Origin: Tricholoma matsutake
Lineage: Eukaryota; Basidiomycota; Agaricomycetes; Agaricales; Tricholomataceae
Assembly (NCBI GenBank): GCA_026075535.2
Contig: AP026550.1
Location: 9,176,001-9,240,000 of the forward strand
DNA: 64,000 nt
Reading direction: 5' to 3'
Shown: piece by piece, positions 53,409 to 64,000 of the stretch
Position numbering within the stretch: the stretch's first letter is position 1
How the letters are laid out: each line of letters opens with the position of its first letter
Notes under the pieces: generated by a model
Told to the model about the DNA's origin: nothing
Databases searched by the model: none
Seen by the model: the letters and a program-made list of their open reading frames with translations, nothing else
Position numbers and translations under genes: made by a program

Positions 53409-54404
53409 TCATTTTGGTGCCAATTTTCTTGTTGGGTAGCCAATCTTCAGGTTCTTGGAGTCAAGCCATACCTGTTCTCCAACCTTGAACGGTTCATATC
53501 GCCCTTTCATTTGGGCAGCCATAGTCTGTCTTGCCAGTTTGTGTGTGGCAAGAGCTTCCCTTCTCACAGAGAGAGGTGCTTGGATTCTCTGTTCGGCAGC
53601 TGGCACATTTGTCTTTTTGTAAGAGCTGGGGATAGCTTGTGGTTGATATCCCATCATCAAGTAAAATGGTGAATGTTTTACTGTGGAGTGCATCTTTTGG
53701 TTATGTGTGAATTCTGCTGTTGGGAGATAATGTTCCCAATCTTCTGGTTTGTTCGAACAGAACATGCGGAAGTAAACCTCTAGCTCTTGGTTTACTCGCT
53801 CCGTTTCTCCGTTGGTCTGGGGGTGATAGGCGGTGCTCATGGATAACTTGATTCCTAGCAGTCATCTGAGTTCTCAGAAGAGTTTGGATGCAAATTGAGG
53901 GTCTCTGTCTGAGATGATTATTCCGGGGAGTCCAAATTCTGTGTATACATGGTGCAGGTAAAGGTCTGCAGCGCCAAGTGTGTCGATCGTCTTTGTGCAA
54001 GGGATAAAAATTACCCCCTTTGTAAGACCATGGTCTACCATGACCATGATTAAGTCAAATCCATTTATTATGGGCAGGTCCATAATAAAATCCATCATTA
54101 CCAGCTCAAATGGTCTGCTGACATCAGATGATATCAGTGTCGGTGGTGGGGTTGTTGGGTGGGTGTTGATCTTCATTTGCTGGCACTTTGCACAGCTTTC
54201 AACATATTTCTTTATGAAGTTGGCCATTCCTGGCCACCAGTAGTCTTGTCGGATCAGTTCGATTGTTTGCCATTGTCCAGGGTGTCCTGTTCTGATGCTA
54301 TCTTGGTATTTCCATATGATCACTTGGCAGAGGGTTTCATCCTGTGGCATGTAGCATCTGTCTTTGAAAAAGAGCAGACCATCTTCGAATTTCCAGTCCT
54401 CCAA
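53409..54404 (-). pseudogene. Element D integrase
   Basis: Zinc-binding part HPGQWQTIELIRQDYWWPGM...CAKCQQ, catalytic aspartates in VMVDHGLTK and ISDRDPQFASKLF, and the glutamate in HPQTNGETERVNQELE are all present. A break near 53841-53874 splits the ORF into two. It would insert element cDNA. Confidence 0.85.
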
Positions 54405-54443
54405 TGCAGACTTGATTGGGGGAGTTCCATTGTTCTTCAGGGC

Positions 54444-54941
54444 TCATAAAGCGTCATTTACAAGGTTGTCCTTTATTGTTGCTGAGACCAGGGCACCCTG
54501 GAGTTCAGCGTTGATTGTCTTCACAAATAGTTTGTCGGCAAGGATGGTCTTGTCCTTGTTATCAGTGTCTTCTTCAGCTATATGATCTGCTCTCCTCAAT
54601 AGGGCATCAGACTGCACCATCTGTGATCCTGGTACATGTTGTAGCTTCAGGTCGAATTGTGACAGGTAGATGCTCCATCTAGCCTGTTGTTGGTTCAGTT
54701 TCTGTGCCTGATGGAAGTATGTCAGGTTCTTGTGATTGGACAGTACCATCACAGGGAATGGTGTCCCCTGTAGGTAGTGTCTCCATGTCTCCAGCGCTCG
54801 GATTACTCCCAGTAGTTCCCTGTTGTATATCTCGTAATTCCTTTCCGCTTCTTTGAAAGAATGCGAGAAGTCTCCATTAGCGTCCTGTTGTCTGAGTACC
54901 GCTGATAGGTCCACCTTGTCGTTCAAGCTTGGAAAACACAT
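54444..54941 (-). pseudogene. Element D RNase H
   Basis: Open frame with SAVLRQQDANGDFSHSFKEAERNYEIYNRELLGVIRALETWRHYL and GSQMVQSDALLRRADH. The start of the RNase H domain (the DASDxATG part) is missing: it is replaced by family A LTR-like sequence from 54903. Confidence 0.82.
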
Positions 54942-55420
54942 CTACAATCATTGTCAAAGCTCTATAAAGCTCTGCAAACCTCTACAAAGCTCTACGAACC
55001 CATACGAACCCTGCCAAAGCTCTACGAACCTCTACAAAGTCACAAAAATGCTTTGAAAATCTTTGCAACACCTCAAAATTCTTTGTATGCCTTCGGCCAC
55101 CATAATACAATTCCCCCAACCTTTGTACAGCTCAGGACATACACCTGGAACATCATTGATGAGTTCTGAACCAGTATCGAGCAATATCGCAGCAATATCA
55201 GCCTTCGAACGAGTCCGATATTTCCTCAACTGACTTTGAAAATCATTGAACATCACAAATCAACATCGGACACTATATCGCTATCCGAATAATCATCTCA
55301 CACATGCCAGACGTATCCCCTACCATTGTCGAACAATATCACACTGATATCAGGCCACAAACAAAGTCCGAAGAAACTTCGAAAATCTTCAAAAAACATT
55401 GAACCTCGAAAAGGTCCTTG
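54903..55420 (+). repeat. Family A LTR-like insert within element D pol
   Basis: Begins TGATAGGTCCACCTTG, exactly like the other family A LTRs, and is rich in CTTTGAA/CTACGAACC motifs, but then diverges. It lacks the ATTGGATCAATAGG block and the CATCATCA end. On its right the RT frame resumes (EEEHRTR). The RT thumb and connection, roughly 100 residues, are absent, so the insertion came with a deletion. Confidence 0.6.
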
Positions 55421-55920
55421 TCCTGTGTTCTTCTTCCATCTTTGAGAAGATCAGGATGTCATCCATATAGATGATGAGCCATCCTTCATCTATCATGTCT
55501 CAGACAAGATCGTTCATCATGGCCTGGAATGTTGCCAGTGAGTTGCACAGCCCAAAGAACATCACCATTGGCTTGAATAGCCATCGGTTAGTCTTGAATG
55601 CTGCCTTCCACTTGTCTCCTTTCTTTATCCATCCATTATGATATCCCCATCAAATATCAAGCTTCGTGAAAAATCTTGCTCCCTTCAGCTTGTCCAAGAG
55701 GTCTCCGATCAGTGGCAGGGGGTAGTTGTTCCAGATCATTCCTTCATTCAGATAGCGATAGTCTTGGCAAGGTCATAGAGCATCAGAGTCCTTCTTTGAC
55801 ACAAAGAAGAATGGGGATGCCATGGGTGATTTCAATGGTTGGATGTATCCTTTCTCCAGGTTTTCATCTAGAAGCTCATTGAGTTTCTCTTGTTCTTTTG
55901 GTGTCAGTGGGTAGACTTTG
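55421..55920 (-). pseudogene. Element D reverse transcriptase
   Basis: Reads [65 protein letters not shown] and the active site IIYMDDILIFSKMEEEHR. Several TGA stops replace Arg. It is interrupted upstream by C3: the sentence VPKDCK|VYPLTP is split precisely at the 8-bp duplication, and the piece before it lies at 58029 and beyond. Confidence 0.85.
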
Positions 55921-56038
55921 GAGGTCTTTACACTCCCCCATCTTTCCCATCGGAGTCCACCAGGACTGTTCACCAGCCAACTGCCTGCAAAGTTGCCAGT
56001 CCAGTCCCAGTCCAGTCGGATTCCGCTGAAAAAGTGGG

Positions 56039-56130
56039 TAAGAAAAGGAATCGAACCCAGATCTCTGTAGGTTGCTTATGTAATCAATCATGATGCACAA
56101 TATAACCATTACACCACAGTACCTTGTGTG
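56039..56130 (-). promoter_or_regulatory. tRNA-like unit of C3, outward
   Basis: Minus-strand A box TGGTGTAATGG (56116-56106) and B box GGTTCGATTCC (56057-56047). Confidence 0.5.
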
Positions 56131-56354
56131 AGGCATCATCTACTTGCATTAGGTACTGTGGTGCGGCTGTGTATGACAAAGCATATTGCCGCGTCATCAA
56201 ATGTGCCAGCTCATCACTCACCACCACTACCACCACCGTCGACACCGCCTCCTTCCCTCCTCTCTCTACCACCACCACCACTGCATGGACACCCACTGCC
56301 ACCACTCCCACGCCCAATCCGCCATCACCACCACCCGCAAACGAGCTGAATGGA

Positions 56355-56800
56355 TGGAATGCAGGCCCAAACAATGCAGATCGCGTCGTTTGGGCCCTAC
56401 ATAAGTTTTTTTTTTGTTTGCTTTTTGTTTTTATAAACTAACTAACCTGTTTTTTTAGTTTTCTAGGTTATAATCTACTGGCAACGACGCCACCACTCGC
56501 AAACGAGCCAACGCAGGCCCAAACGACGCAGATCGCATCGTTTGGGCCCTACGTAAGTTTTTTTTGTTTGGTTTTTGTTTTTATAAACTAACTAACTCGT
56601 TTTTTTAGTTTTCTAGGTTATAATCTACTAGTAATGACACCACCACCCACAAACAAGCCAACGCGGGCCCGAACGATGCAGATCGCGTCGTTTGGGCCCT
56701 ACATAAGTTTTTTTTGTTTGGTTTTTGTTTTTATCAACTAACTAACTTGTTTTTTGAGTTTTCTAGGTTATAATCTACTAGTAACGACACCACCACCCGC
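56355..56800 (+). repeat. Palindrome-plus-intron tandem array of C3
   Basis: Three units of about 150 bp. The second palindrome is well kept (GGCCCAAACGACGCAGATCG and its inverse near 56516-56548) and its donor reads TACGTAAGTTTTTT, the likely ancestral form. Branch CTAACTAACTCG and acceptor TTTTTTTAG follow. Confidence 0.62.
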
Positions 56801-57661
56801 AAATGAGCCAACACACCCACCCCACGCCTATGAGCCCCTGCTCGTAGGGTGGATCGTGAGTGTGTGCAGTTGATGACAATGATGACAACACCGCCTACCA
56901 GCACCAGGACCCAGAACGACCCAGACCCAACGACACCCATGCCAGCCCCCTCCTCCCCGTCCAAACGGGATGTGAGGGTGTCGATAAAGGATAGGAGACA
57001 GCAGAGGGGTACCAGGAGACCTGCGGAGCAGGATACCCACCTGGTAAGCACCCACCTACCCCCTCCCTCGCATGCCACAACACTGACCCCTCCCCCCAAC
57101 CCCTCCAAACTAGGAGACCCACAAAAACTGACAACACACCCACCCCACGCCGACGAGCACCTGCTCGTCGGGTGGATGGTGGGTACACCAGGGTTACGAC
57201 GATCACAGCACCCATCCCCATGCCTACGAGCCTCTGCTCATAGGGTGGATGATGGGTGTGGCTTGCTACAGCAATGGACGCGTGCGAGGAGGGGTGGGTG
57301 ATGACACCCACCCCAGACCACATCCCCCAACCCCCCCTCCCCTGCATTTTGCATGGGGAGGGGTCTTTATGATTTTTAATTTATCTCTGCCCCCCCCTCG
57401 CACTGAATGCGAGGGGTATATATATTGTAGTACTTATGAATCCCCCCCTCGCGCTGAATGTGAGGGGTTTAGTTTTTTATGTACTCACAAGATGCGAGAG
57501 GGGTTTTTTTTTGTTTATTATTATATTATACCCACTCCCTTGTGTCCTACATGAGGGATGTGGCTAATTAAAATTCTTTGATCTTAATTGTTTGACAAAT
57601 GCCTCCTCGAAGAATATGAAAAGTTGAGTCATAAGTAAACCTTATATTGAACCCTAATAAA

Positions 57662-57750
57662 TCTCCTGTGGCTCAAGTGGTTGAGCACACTTGTTTGGTT
57701 TGTCATGTGATTCCTTATGGTGAGGTCTTGAGTTCAATTCCTGCAGTACA
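57662..57750 (+). promoter_or_regulatory. tRNA-like unit of C3, outward
   Basis: A box TGGCTCAAGTGG (57669-57680) and B box AGTTCAATTCC (57731-57741). Confidence 0.5.
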
Positions 57751-58028
57751 CAAATTTATTTTGTGGGTACTTTATGAAATTCACCAACTCCGAAGTCCTT
57801 TGAGCTCATATCTAATTGACTTATCATTTGGTTGAAATGCATTCCACTTGGACTCCAGTTGGACTCCAGTTGGACTCCAGTTGGACTCCAATGGGCAATT
57901 GAACTCTACATGACTTAGTGTAGTTCAATTGGACTCCACTCAGACTCCACTCGGACTCCAGTGGACTCCAGTCAGTCCAGTCAGAGTCCACTGGGACAGG
58001 TGGGGGACTGTAAAGTACTGAGACTTTG

Positions 58029-59117
58029 CAATCTTTTGGTACAAAGCCTTCCTTCAAGTTGATCACATGATCCCACAGTTTTGATTCTGGGAATTGCTCA
58101 GATGTGGCTTTCTCAAATACCTGTCTGTATTTCTGGTATTCTGGTGGCAGTAGGGTTGTCTAGGGTTTGTTTGCTGGCTTCCTTCCCCTGATCCTGTTCA
58201 TGCGCAAGTCACTGGGAAATGGATGTCTTTGCTCTGATTCACGCACTTTTTGAGAGTAGATATCGCAGGGAGTCTTTGCTTCTTGTGAGCCTGGAAATCG
58301 TGTTCGTTTTCCATGTGTACGTATGGGTCGGTCCTTGGTGTTCCTTGGTCAGGGGTGGTTCTTCTGGTGGTTTGAATATGCCAATGACTGGTTCTCCTCG
58401 TACATATGTGATTAGGAGGTCTGTCACATGAGTTTCTCCTGTTGCTCATATCTCCATGCCTGTGTCTGCCAGTAGTTCCTCATCTGGCACCTCCTACACC
58501 TTCACTCAAGAGGGAGTCTCACTGGGCATAGGTACTTCAGTGTTGATGGTACTGTAATCTGGGGTCCAATAATCATGGCTCGGGGTAGCCCTTTGTTGAG
58601 GGTCATTTGTCCTGTTTTGTGGTGTCACTTTCAAGTTCCTTTTGCTGGTGCTTCCCTCCCCTGTGGAGGTTAGCAATTCTTTAATCTTTTGTAAGATTCA
58701 TTGTGTTGTGTTGCATTTGTTGCATTTGCCCTTCTCCCATTGTTCTTTCTTCTGGTTTTCTTGGGTCTTGGCGACAGCATGTCTCACTGCTTCGAGGTTC
58801 CTATCTTCTTTAGGAGTACCTCTGGTCTTGGTCTTTGCAATGGCTTTCTGGGCCGAATCCAGTCCTTTTGCTTTCTTTTCAGAAAGCCTTTCTCTTGTTT
58901 TTGCCATGGCCAGTCATGCTCGGGCAAGGCTCCTTTCTTTCTCTTCAGAGAGCCTCTTTCTTGTTTTGGCCACGATGTGTCAAATTTGTGCCATTCTGGC
59001 ATTGGGCACCTCCCTTCCAGTGTCGACTCTGGGAAGGTTTAGGGTGTTTGGGAGGGCCTGTTCAGCTCTTCTTGTCTTCTCCAAGATTTGTTGGATCTGG
59101 GCCCATCGTTCTTCATC
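58029..59117 (-). pseudogene. Element D protease-RT linker
   Basis: Directly after C3 the frame reads HVINLKEGFVPKDCK (the RT approach). Further upstream come DLLITYVRGEPVIGIFKPP and a Lys/Arg/Glu-rich repeated region (58700-59000) with three versions of AKTRERLSEKK. A motif KCNKCNTTQ lies near 58700. Stops are frequent. The Lys/Glu-rich repeats are unusual for this linker. Confidence 0.65.
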
Positions 59118-59537
59118 TCAGAACTCAAAGGTTCCCTTCTTCCAGTCAATGATTGGGTTTATCTCCCACTGCCATGGCAGGCCCAGGATTACCAATTCTT
59201 TGCCTAGTCTGGCGCCTAGGTATCCCATTGGGTAGTTCTGTCCATTGATGTGGAGCTTCCCTTTCACACATCTTGTGATCATTCCCTGCCTGTTCAGGTT
59301 TCCATCCACGTTTGTGGCCCAAATGGTGCAGCCTAAGGGATACATCCTGATTGCTCCTTGTTCAACAAATTTCAAGTCAATAAAGACTCCTCCTGCTCCA
59401 GAGTTGAGGAGCGTGTTTGTTGTGACGTCTTTCCCATTGTCTGACTCAGCTACCTGAATAGACAGGCGCATAGATTGTCTATTCATGGTAGCTAAGAGTA
59501 CAGATCCTATGGAGACTACAGCGGTTACTGGCATCAT
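59118..59537 (-). pseudogene. Element D retropepsin with altered active site
   Basis: A 139-codon frame reads LNSGAGGVFIDLKFVEQ and LGKELVILGLPWQWEINPIIDW. The active-site Asp of the DSGA motif has become Asn (NSGA), so even without other breaks the protease would be inactive. It would normally mature gag-pol. Confidence 0.82.
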
Positions 59538-59599
59538 ATAAGGCCGCTGTTCTAAAAACCCAATTCCTCCATGAGGTTGAGGGATCGTTCTTTCTTGTC

Positions 59600-60340
59600 T
59601 TCATCTAGTTCATCCAGCATCATGCAGATCTTCTGGTAGGTGTCCACCCCAGTCTTTTTCTGGGTGAAGTGGTTTCAGTAGGGAGGGGGCACTGACCCTG
59701 TCTGGGTGGGTTCTTTCCATCCCTGTGGTCAGATGATCGGTGTCCCAGTTGGTGGCAGATGAAACACAATCCCTTTCGGAGGTGTTCCATGCATTCTTGG
59801 TTTATCAATTAGTTGATGTCAAGAGAGGGCTGTCCTTTCTTCGTCATTTCTTTTGTCTTCTCATTCTGCCTGGTCTTTCCCAGGATTGCCATGGCCCATT
59901 TCCATTGGCCTTCATATTTTGAAGCTGCTTTTATCCAGCCTTCAAGAGTGTTGGGTACTGTCTCCATTGTGTGTACCCTCTTCAGTAATTTGGGGTGCAG
60001 TCCGTCCATGAAGTATTCAATCATGGCTGCATCTTCAATGATTCCCATCCTGTCTTTCAGGATGTGGAAACTCACCACATATTCTTCGAGGTTCCCTGAA
60101 CCTTGTTTGAGATTCTTAATCTCTGTCTTCACCATTCTGGCATTGTCGATTGGTGAGAAGGCTTCTAGGATGTGGTTGTGGCAGGTTCAGACATCTCATT
60201 ATAGAGGTCGTCGATTTTGTCTGTTAGGAAGTGGGTGGATGTCTTGGGTGGGGTGTGTGAGGTTGTTCAAAGTCTTCATTGGTGAGGAAATCTCCTCTTT
60301 GTCTTTTGGTTGATCTGTAGAACTAATGCTGTGCTGGGGT
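59600..60340 (-). pseudogene. Element D gag
   Basis: Reads KTEIKNLKQGSGNLEEYVVSF, IEYFMDGLHPKLLKRV, WIKAASKYEGQW and a zinc knuckle CFICHQLGHRSSDH in which the last cysteine is His. A stop at 59809 lies just before the knuckle. The N-terminus is decayed. It lies next to the 5' LTR at 60517. Confidence 0.8.
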
Positions 60341-60516
60341 CAAGTAACAGACTAGTCTTCTATTATATTGGTACCAAGATGAACCTGGCTGTGGTTCCGC
60401 TTCTCTTGGTGGTCGGTCTGGGGTTTGTCTAGACCCAGGTCATTGTGGTGTGTTTCGAGATGTATTGCCTACACCCTACACCTAGGTAGGTGGGCTAGCA
60501 GATAGTTTAGATCTTA

Positions 60517-61166
60517 TGTTAAGGGCAAAGCCTTAACCACTTGATCTAGTTGATGTTGTTTGATGAGGTGCTTCCTCAACGAGTCATTCATCACTAGTCT
60601 TACTTGGAGCGTCCGATGTAAGATAGATAGTGCACTCTAGCAGGCCTTCTGTGTAGAGTCATTCGGGTTCACGCACTAAGGGGCTTCCTTAGTGGTTTCA
60701 AGTAAGTTCGCAAGTTCACAAGTTAAAGCTGTAGATTTCCTAGATCTAAACTAAGGACATCCCTACTACAAGTTGCAGTACTTATACTAAGAGGGAGGTC
60801 CTTATTGTCCAATCGGAAAGGTAGATGTGTATCAGGTAGGAATAGAAACAATAAGCCTCATGCCTTGCATGAGGTGTCCGATGTCATGGGTCAAGGATCC
60901 GATGTCAATCATGAGAGTCTGATGTCATGGACCTCATGTCAAAGGGCTGTCATATCACAGCATGTGTGGGAGTGGGTTTGGGTGCATGGAGTCACTATGT
61001 GTCAAGGGTGCCTTCCACAGGAAGGGGATCGAATGCATGTTGTCGGCATGCATCATGTGTGTGTCTGGTGTCAAGGGCATGAATCAGGGAGTGCCTCCTG
61101 TCTGGAGGGGATTTTCAGGTGCGTCGGGTCGGTTGGGTTCCATGAGTTACAAGGAAAATTGTAACA
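60517..61166 (-). repeat. 5' LTR of element D
   Basis: A 650-bp LTR from TGTTAAGGGCAAAGCC to AAAATTGTAACA (plus strand), paired with 51352-52046. The element is flanked by CTATC (51347-51351) and TTATC (61167-61171), a 5-bp duplication with one transition. It lies inside element B pol. Confidence 0.88.
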
Positions 61167-61171
61167 TTATC

Positions 61172-63050
61172 CACCTGCTCAAGAATGTCTGCTCAGGTTT
61201 CATCCACCCCTCTAAATCCCCACACAGTGCTCCAATTCTCTTCATCAAGAAAAAGGATGGAACCCTTTGACTGTGTGTCAACTACAGAGGGCTCAACATG
61301 AAGAAGGACCACTACCCACTTCCACTCATTTCTGACCAATTCATCCTGTCACTTTCCATTATCACTCCTTCAACCCCGCTGAACTAAATTACGATACACA
61401 TGATAAGGACCTTCTGGCCATTTTCAAAGCCTTCAAGCATTGGCAGCAATATTTTGAGGGTTTGGCAAACCCAATTGATGTAGTCACAGACCACAAAAAT
61501 CTTGAGTACTTCAGCACTACTAAATTGCTCACCCGCCACCAAGCAAGATGGTTGGAGTATCTTTCACAGTTCAATCTCATTATCTGCTTCCGCCCCAGGA
61601 AATTAGGGGCCAAGCCAGATGCTCTCACAAGATGTTGGGATGTCTACCACAAAGGGGAAAATAGTGACTTCGCATCTATGAACCCGACCAATTTCTGACC
61701 TGTATTCACACAGGAACAACTTACCTCTTCTCTTTGTGCCACCTACCTTGCAATGCTTGTCATTCGACAAGCAGTAATCATGGATGTCAAGAAACTTCAC
61801 AATGACATCTGCACCTCCCTACCCCTCAACCCACTAGCATGCGCACACCTTCCAACACCTACCAACCCCAATTGGACTATAGACAAAGCAGGATTACTCC
61901 ACCATTTCGACTGGATCTACATTCCAGATGTTGTGGATCTTCATCTCAAGGTCCTGCAATACAAACACAATCACTTTCTCTCTGGCCACTTCAGACAAAA
62001 CAAAACTCAGCAGCTCATCTGCTGAGAATATGTCTGGCCAAACCTCCACACCTTTGTCCAGGAATTCTGCAAGTCCTGTACCACTTGCAAGCAACTTCTG
62101 GTTCTGGAACAACCCTGGAACTCCAATCTCCATGGATTTATTGAGCAATTACCTGACTCCGACCACCACACCACTATCCTGGTCATTGTTGACCAGCTCA
62201 CCAAACAAGGCATCTTCATCCCGACTGTTAACAAAATCACAGCCCAAGAATTAGCCCACCTGTTTGTCCTCCAAGTCTTCTCCAAGCATGGCATACCATC
62301 TCACCTCACTTGCAACCGAGGATCTGAATTCATCTCCTATTTCTCCCGCTCTCTCAGAAAAGCTCTCGACATGCAGATCCATTTCATTTCTGGTTATCAC
62401 CTGCAAGGTGATGGTCAGACAGAATGACTTAATCAGACCCTTGAGCAGTATCTCCAGATCTTCTGTAACTATCAGCAGGATGACTGGTCTCACCTCTTAC
62501 CCTTGGGCAAATTTGCCTACAACAATGCTCTCTCCACCTCTACCAGTGTATCCCCTTTCTTCGCCAACAAAGGCTACCACCTGAACATTTCTGTCTTTCC
62601 AGAATGTGACTTGGCCTCACAATGTGCCCATGAGTTCATTATCGAATTAGATGACCTTCATCAAGAACTTTGGAAACAGCTTGCAGCCACTCAAAAATGT
62701 TATCAAGGTCCTGCAGACAAACATCAGGTGCCCGCACCCAACTTCAACATTGGTGATTTTGCCTACATCACTGCAGAAAATATCTGCACCACCTGTCCCT
62801 CCAGGAAACTTTCTGAAAAGAACCATGATCCTTTCAAAATCATCGCATGCCTGGGAACTCACTCAGTCACTCTGCAGCTTCCAGACCACATGCAGGCCAT
62901 CCACCCTGTTTTCCATGTCTCCCAACTAGAAGAACACTCCCTGAACACAATTCCAAATCAAGTACAACCTCCACCTCCTCCTATCACTACCAATGATGAG
63001 CTCAAGTATGAGATTGCCAAAGTCCTCAATGCCAGGGTTGACAATTGATA
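61172..63050 (+). pseudogene. Element B pol: RT start, RNase H, integrase, chromodomain-like end
   Basis: After element D the B frame resumes with SGFIHPSKSPHSAPILFIKKKDGTL (RT start) and NYRGLNMKKDHYPLPLISDQ. The RT core is deleted near 61368. RNase H follows (DKDLLAIFKAFKHWQQYF, TDHKNLEYFSTTKLLTRHQARW). The integrase has LVIVDQLTKQGIF, GIPSHLTCNRGSEFIS (catalytic Asp changed to Asn) and GYHLQGDGQTE*LNQTLEQYL. An integrase C-terminal part (IHPVFHVSQLEEH) leads to a chromodomain start (ELKYEIAKVLNARVDN). Stops are TGA at expected Arg codons. A purine tract (AAGGGGGAAATAC) precedes the LTR. Confidence 0.87.
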
Positions 63051-63201
63051 TCAGTGCAAGATTCTCTACCTCATCTGATGGGAGTAGGAAACAACGTGAA
63101 ATTTTTTTCACACAACTGCCACATTTGGGAATTCAACCAACTTCCTTATTTGGACTCAAACACCCATGTGCCTCATAGGCTCAGCACTAAGGGGGAAATA
63201 C

Positions 63202-63671
63202 TGCCAAGAACTGTTCCTCACCCGATTGGAACCCACATCTGGCCAACACTTTTCCGCATCTTGAACCCAACATTCACCAATTCCTCCCATTTTTGTTCCC
63301 AGCCGCCTTGCACTGCCCACACTGCTGTGCACCAGGCTGCATTGTACAGCACCCATGGCCACCTTCCCAAGGCTGCTGTCTCTTTTGAAAATTCAACTAT
63401 GGACTCCTGTGTGGCCCCCACTAAGTAATTTATTTACACAGTCGAGACACTGCCACAGTTACTGGGACATTCCACTCTGATTCTGGACTCCAGTAAGCTT
63501 AGTTAGTTTTGACTTGTATTCCTCAGTTTGTATATCAACATAAACTCGACAAAGCCCTGACTTTAACCTGCCAATCTAAATCTTATTCTACTCCTACCTC
63601 TGTACTCTAAGAGTCTGAACTTCATTTGACTCAACCTCTAGTACTCCCTCCCAGGTTTTTGTCTCATCTGA
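63202..63671 (+). repeat. 3' LTR of element B, truncated by a family A LTR
   Basis: Starts TGCCAAGAACTGTTCC after the purine tract and matches the 5' LTR at 46492 up to CCCAGGTTTTTGTCTCATC. There it is broken by an inverted family A LTR, so its last 200-250 bp are not seen. Confidence 0.88.
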
Positions 63672-64000
63672 TGATGATGCTTGACCTGGAAACCCAAACA
63701 ACACCCACTAAAAAGGTCTCAAGCAGTATAATGCAAGTTAGAGGAAGGGTGTGAGGTGGTACTAAATATCACCACTGTTACCCAAGAGTGGGGGAATTAA
63801 GTTTGAGGAGGTCCGATGATATTTGATGAAGTTTGAGGGCATATGAAGCTCTGCAAAGATGTTCGAGAAAGTGCCAGGATGTTTGAGGGGTTTGTAGAGA
63901 ATGAGAATAGTTTCGATTAATGTTGACAATAGACAATAGCGATGTGGAAAGGTTTGAGAGCGGATAGATGATAGATGATAATTTTGAGATGCTAGTATAG
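63672..64000 (-). repeat. Family A LTR, inverted, running off the window
   Basis: Begins TGATGATGCTTGACC, the inverse of the family A LTR end GGTCGAGCATCATCA, and continues through the inverse of the CAACCTTCCTCTAAC and TTGGGTAACTGCAGTG landmarks. It was inserted into the 3' LTR of element B. Confidence 0.82.

Larger units (their letters stand above)
55921..58020 (+). mobile_element. Family C element, copy C3, inside element D
   Basis: A 2100-bp copy starting GAGGTCTTTACACTCCCCC and ending GGTGGGGGACTGTAAAGTACTG, flanked by AGACTTTG on both sides (55913-55920, 58021-58028). It contains both tRNA-like units, three palindrome-intron units (56355-56800) and CCACCC palindromes (56815-57250). A stretch at 56890-57130 not present in C1 accounts for part of the extra length. 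No credible coding frame. Confidence 0.78.

Noticed and set aside
1..64000. Bacterial-type operons, ribosome binding sites and rho-independent terminators
   Set aside because: Genes have spliceosomal introns and fungal families; T runs here are intron or repeat sequence.

Overview
This is about 64 kb of intron-bearing eukaryotic DNA. The gene families point to an agaricomycete basidiomycete fungus: a BTB/POZ protein, an F-box/LRR protein, KDZ-transposase remains, two members of expanded agaricomycete unknown-function families, and chromodomain Ty3/gypsy elements. Introns are 45-65 bp, with GT..AG ends and CTAAC/CTGAC branch sites. Most of the window is transposon. No genuine rRNA, CRISPR or bacterial gene is present.

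Layout. 1-3018: 3' half of a Ty3/gypsy element (F1) with its 3' LTR; a solo LTR of the same family lies inverted at 12504-12905. 3019-4182: decayed gypsy pol. 4183-7572: LTR and gag-protease of family A. 7601-10530: gag-protease of family E, minus strand. 10899-13770: two decayed minus-strand genes and the F1 solo LTR. 13771-16840: low-complexity DNA with a solo LTR of family B (5-bp target duplication) and a tRNA-like unit. 17329-19250: element C1. 19799-26291: gene-like island with a divergent pair of intron-rich genes and a broken F-box gene. 27108-35283: nearly complete Helitron (Rep, helicase, and a C-terminal ubiquitin-hydrolase-like domain). 35632-36639: intact BTB gene. 37002-41340: KDZ, hAT and Helitron fragments and a zinc-knuckle gag fragment.

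41416-64000 is a nested stack. Family E gag (copy E2) was hit by a solo family A LTR (42157-43168), by a hAT-like element (43219-46109, TAGGG...CCCTA ends, 8-bp duplication) and by gypsy element B (from 46492). B was hit by element C2 (49247-51310) and gypsy element D (51352-61166). D was hit by C3 (55921-58020) and a family A LTR-like piece. B's 3' LTR is cut by another family A LTR that runs off the window. Several junctions are resolved to the base by target-site duplications.

The most unusual content is family C, three 1.9-2.1 kb non-coding copies. Each has imperfect terminal inverted repeats and its own 8-bp target duplication, two outward-facing tRNA-like units near the ends, arrays of GGACTCC motifs, and a tandem array in which each unit pairs a GGGCCC-type palindrome with a complete-looking spliceosomal intron signal set. 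Diverged relatives of the palindrome-intron unit occur near 15.7, 16.2, 39.3 and 44.2-45.6 kb.

Transposon genes here are broken mostly by TGA codons where the family is expected to have CGA (Arg), which suggests CpG decay of silenced repeats. The BTB gene and the resolved part of the gene at 19.8-20.9 kb are open; the gene at 21.9-24.5 kb has one TGA.
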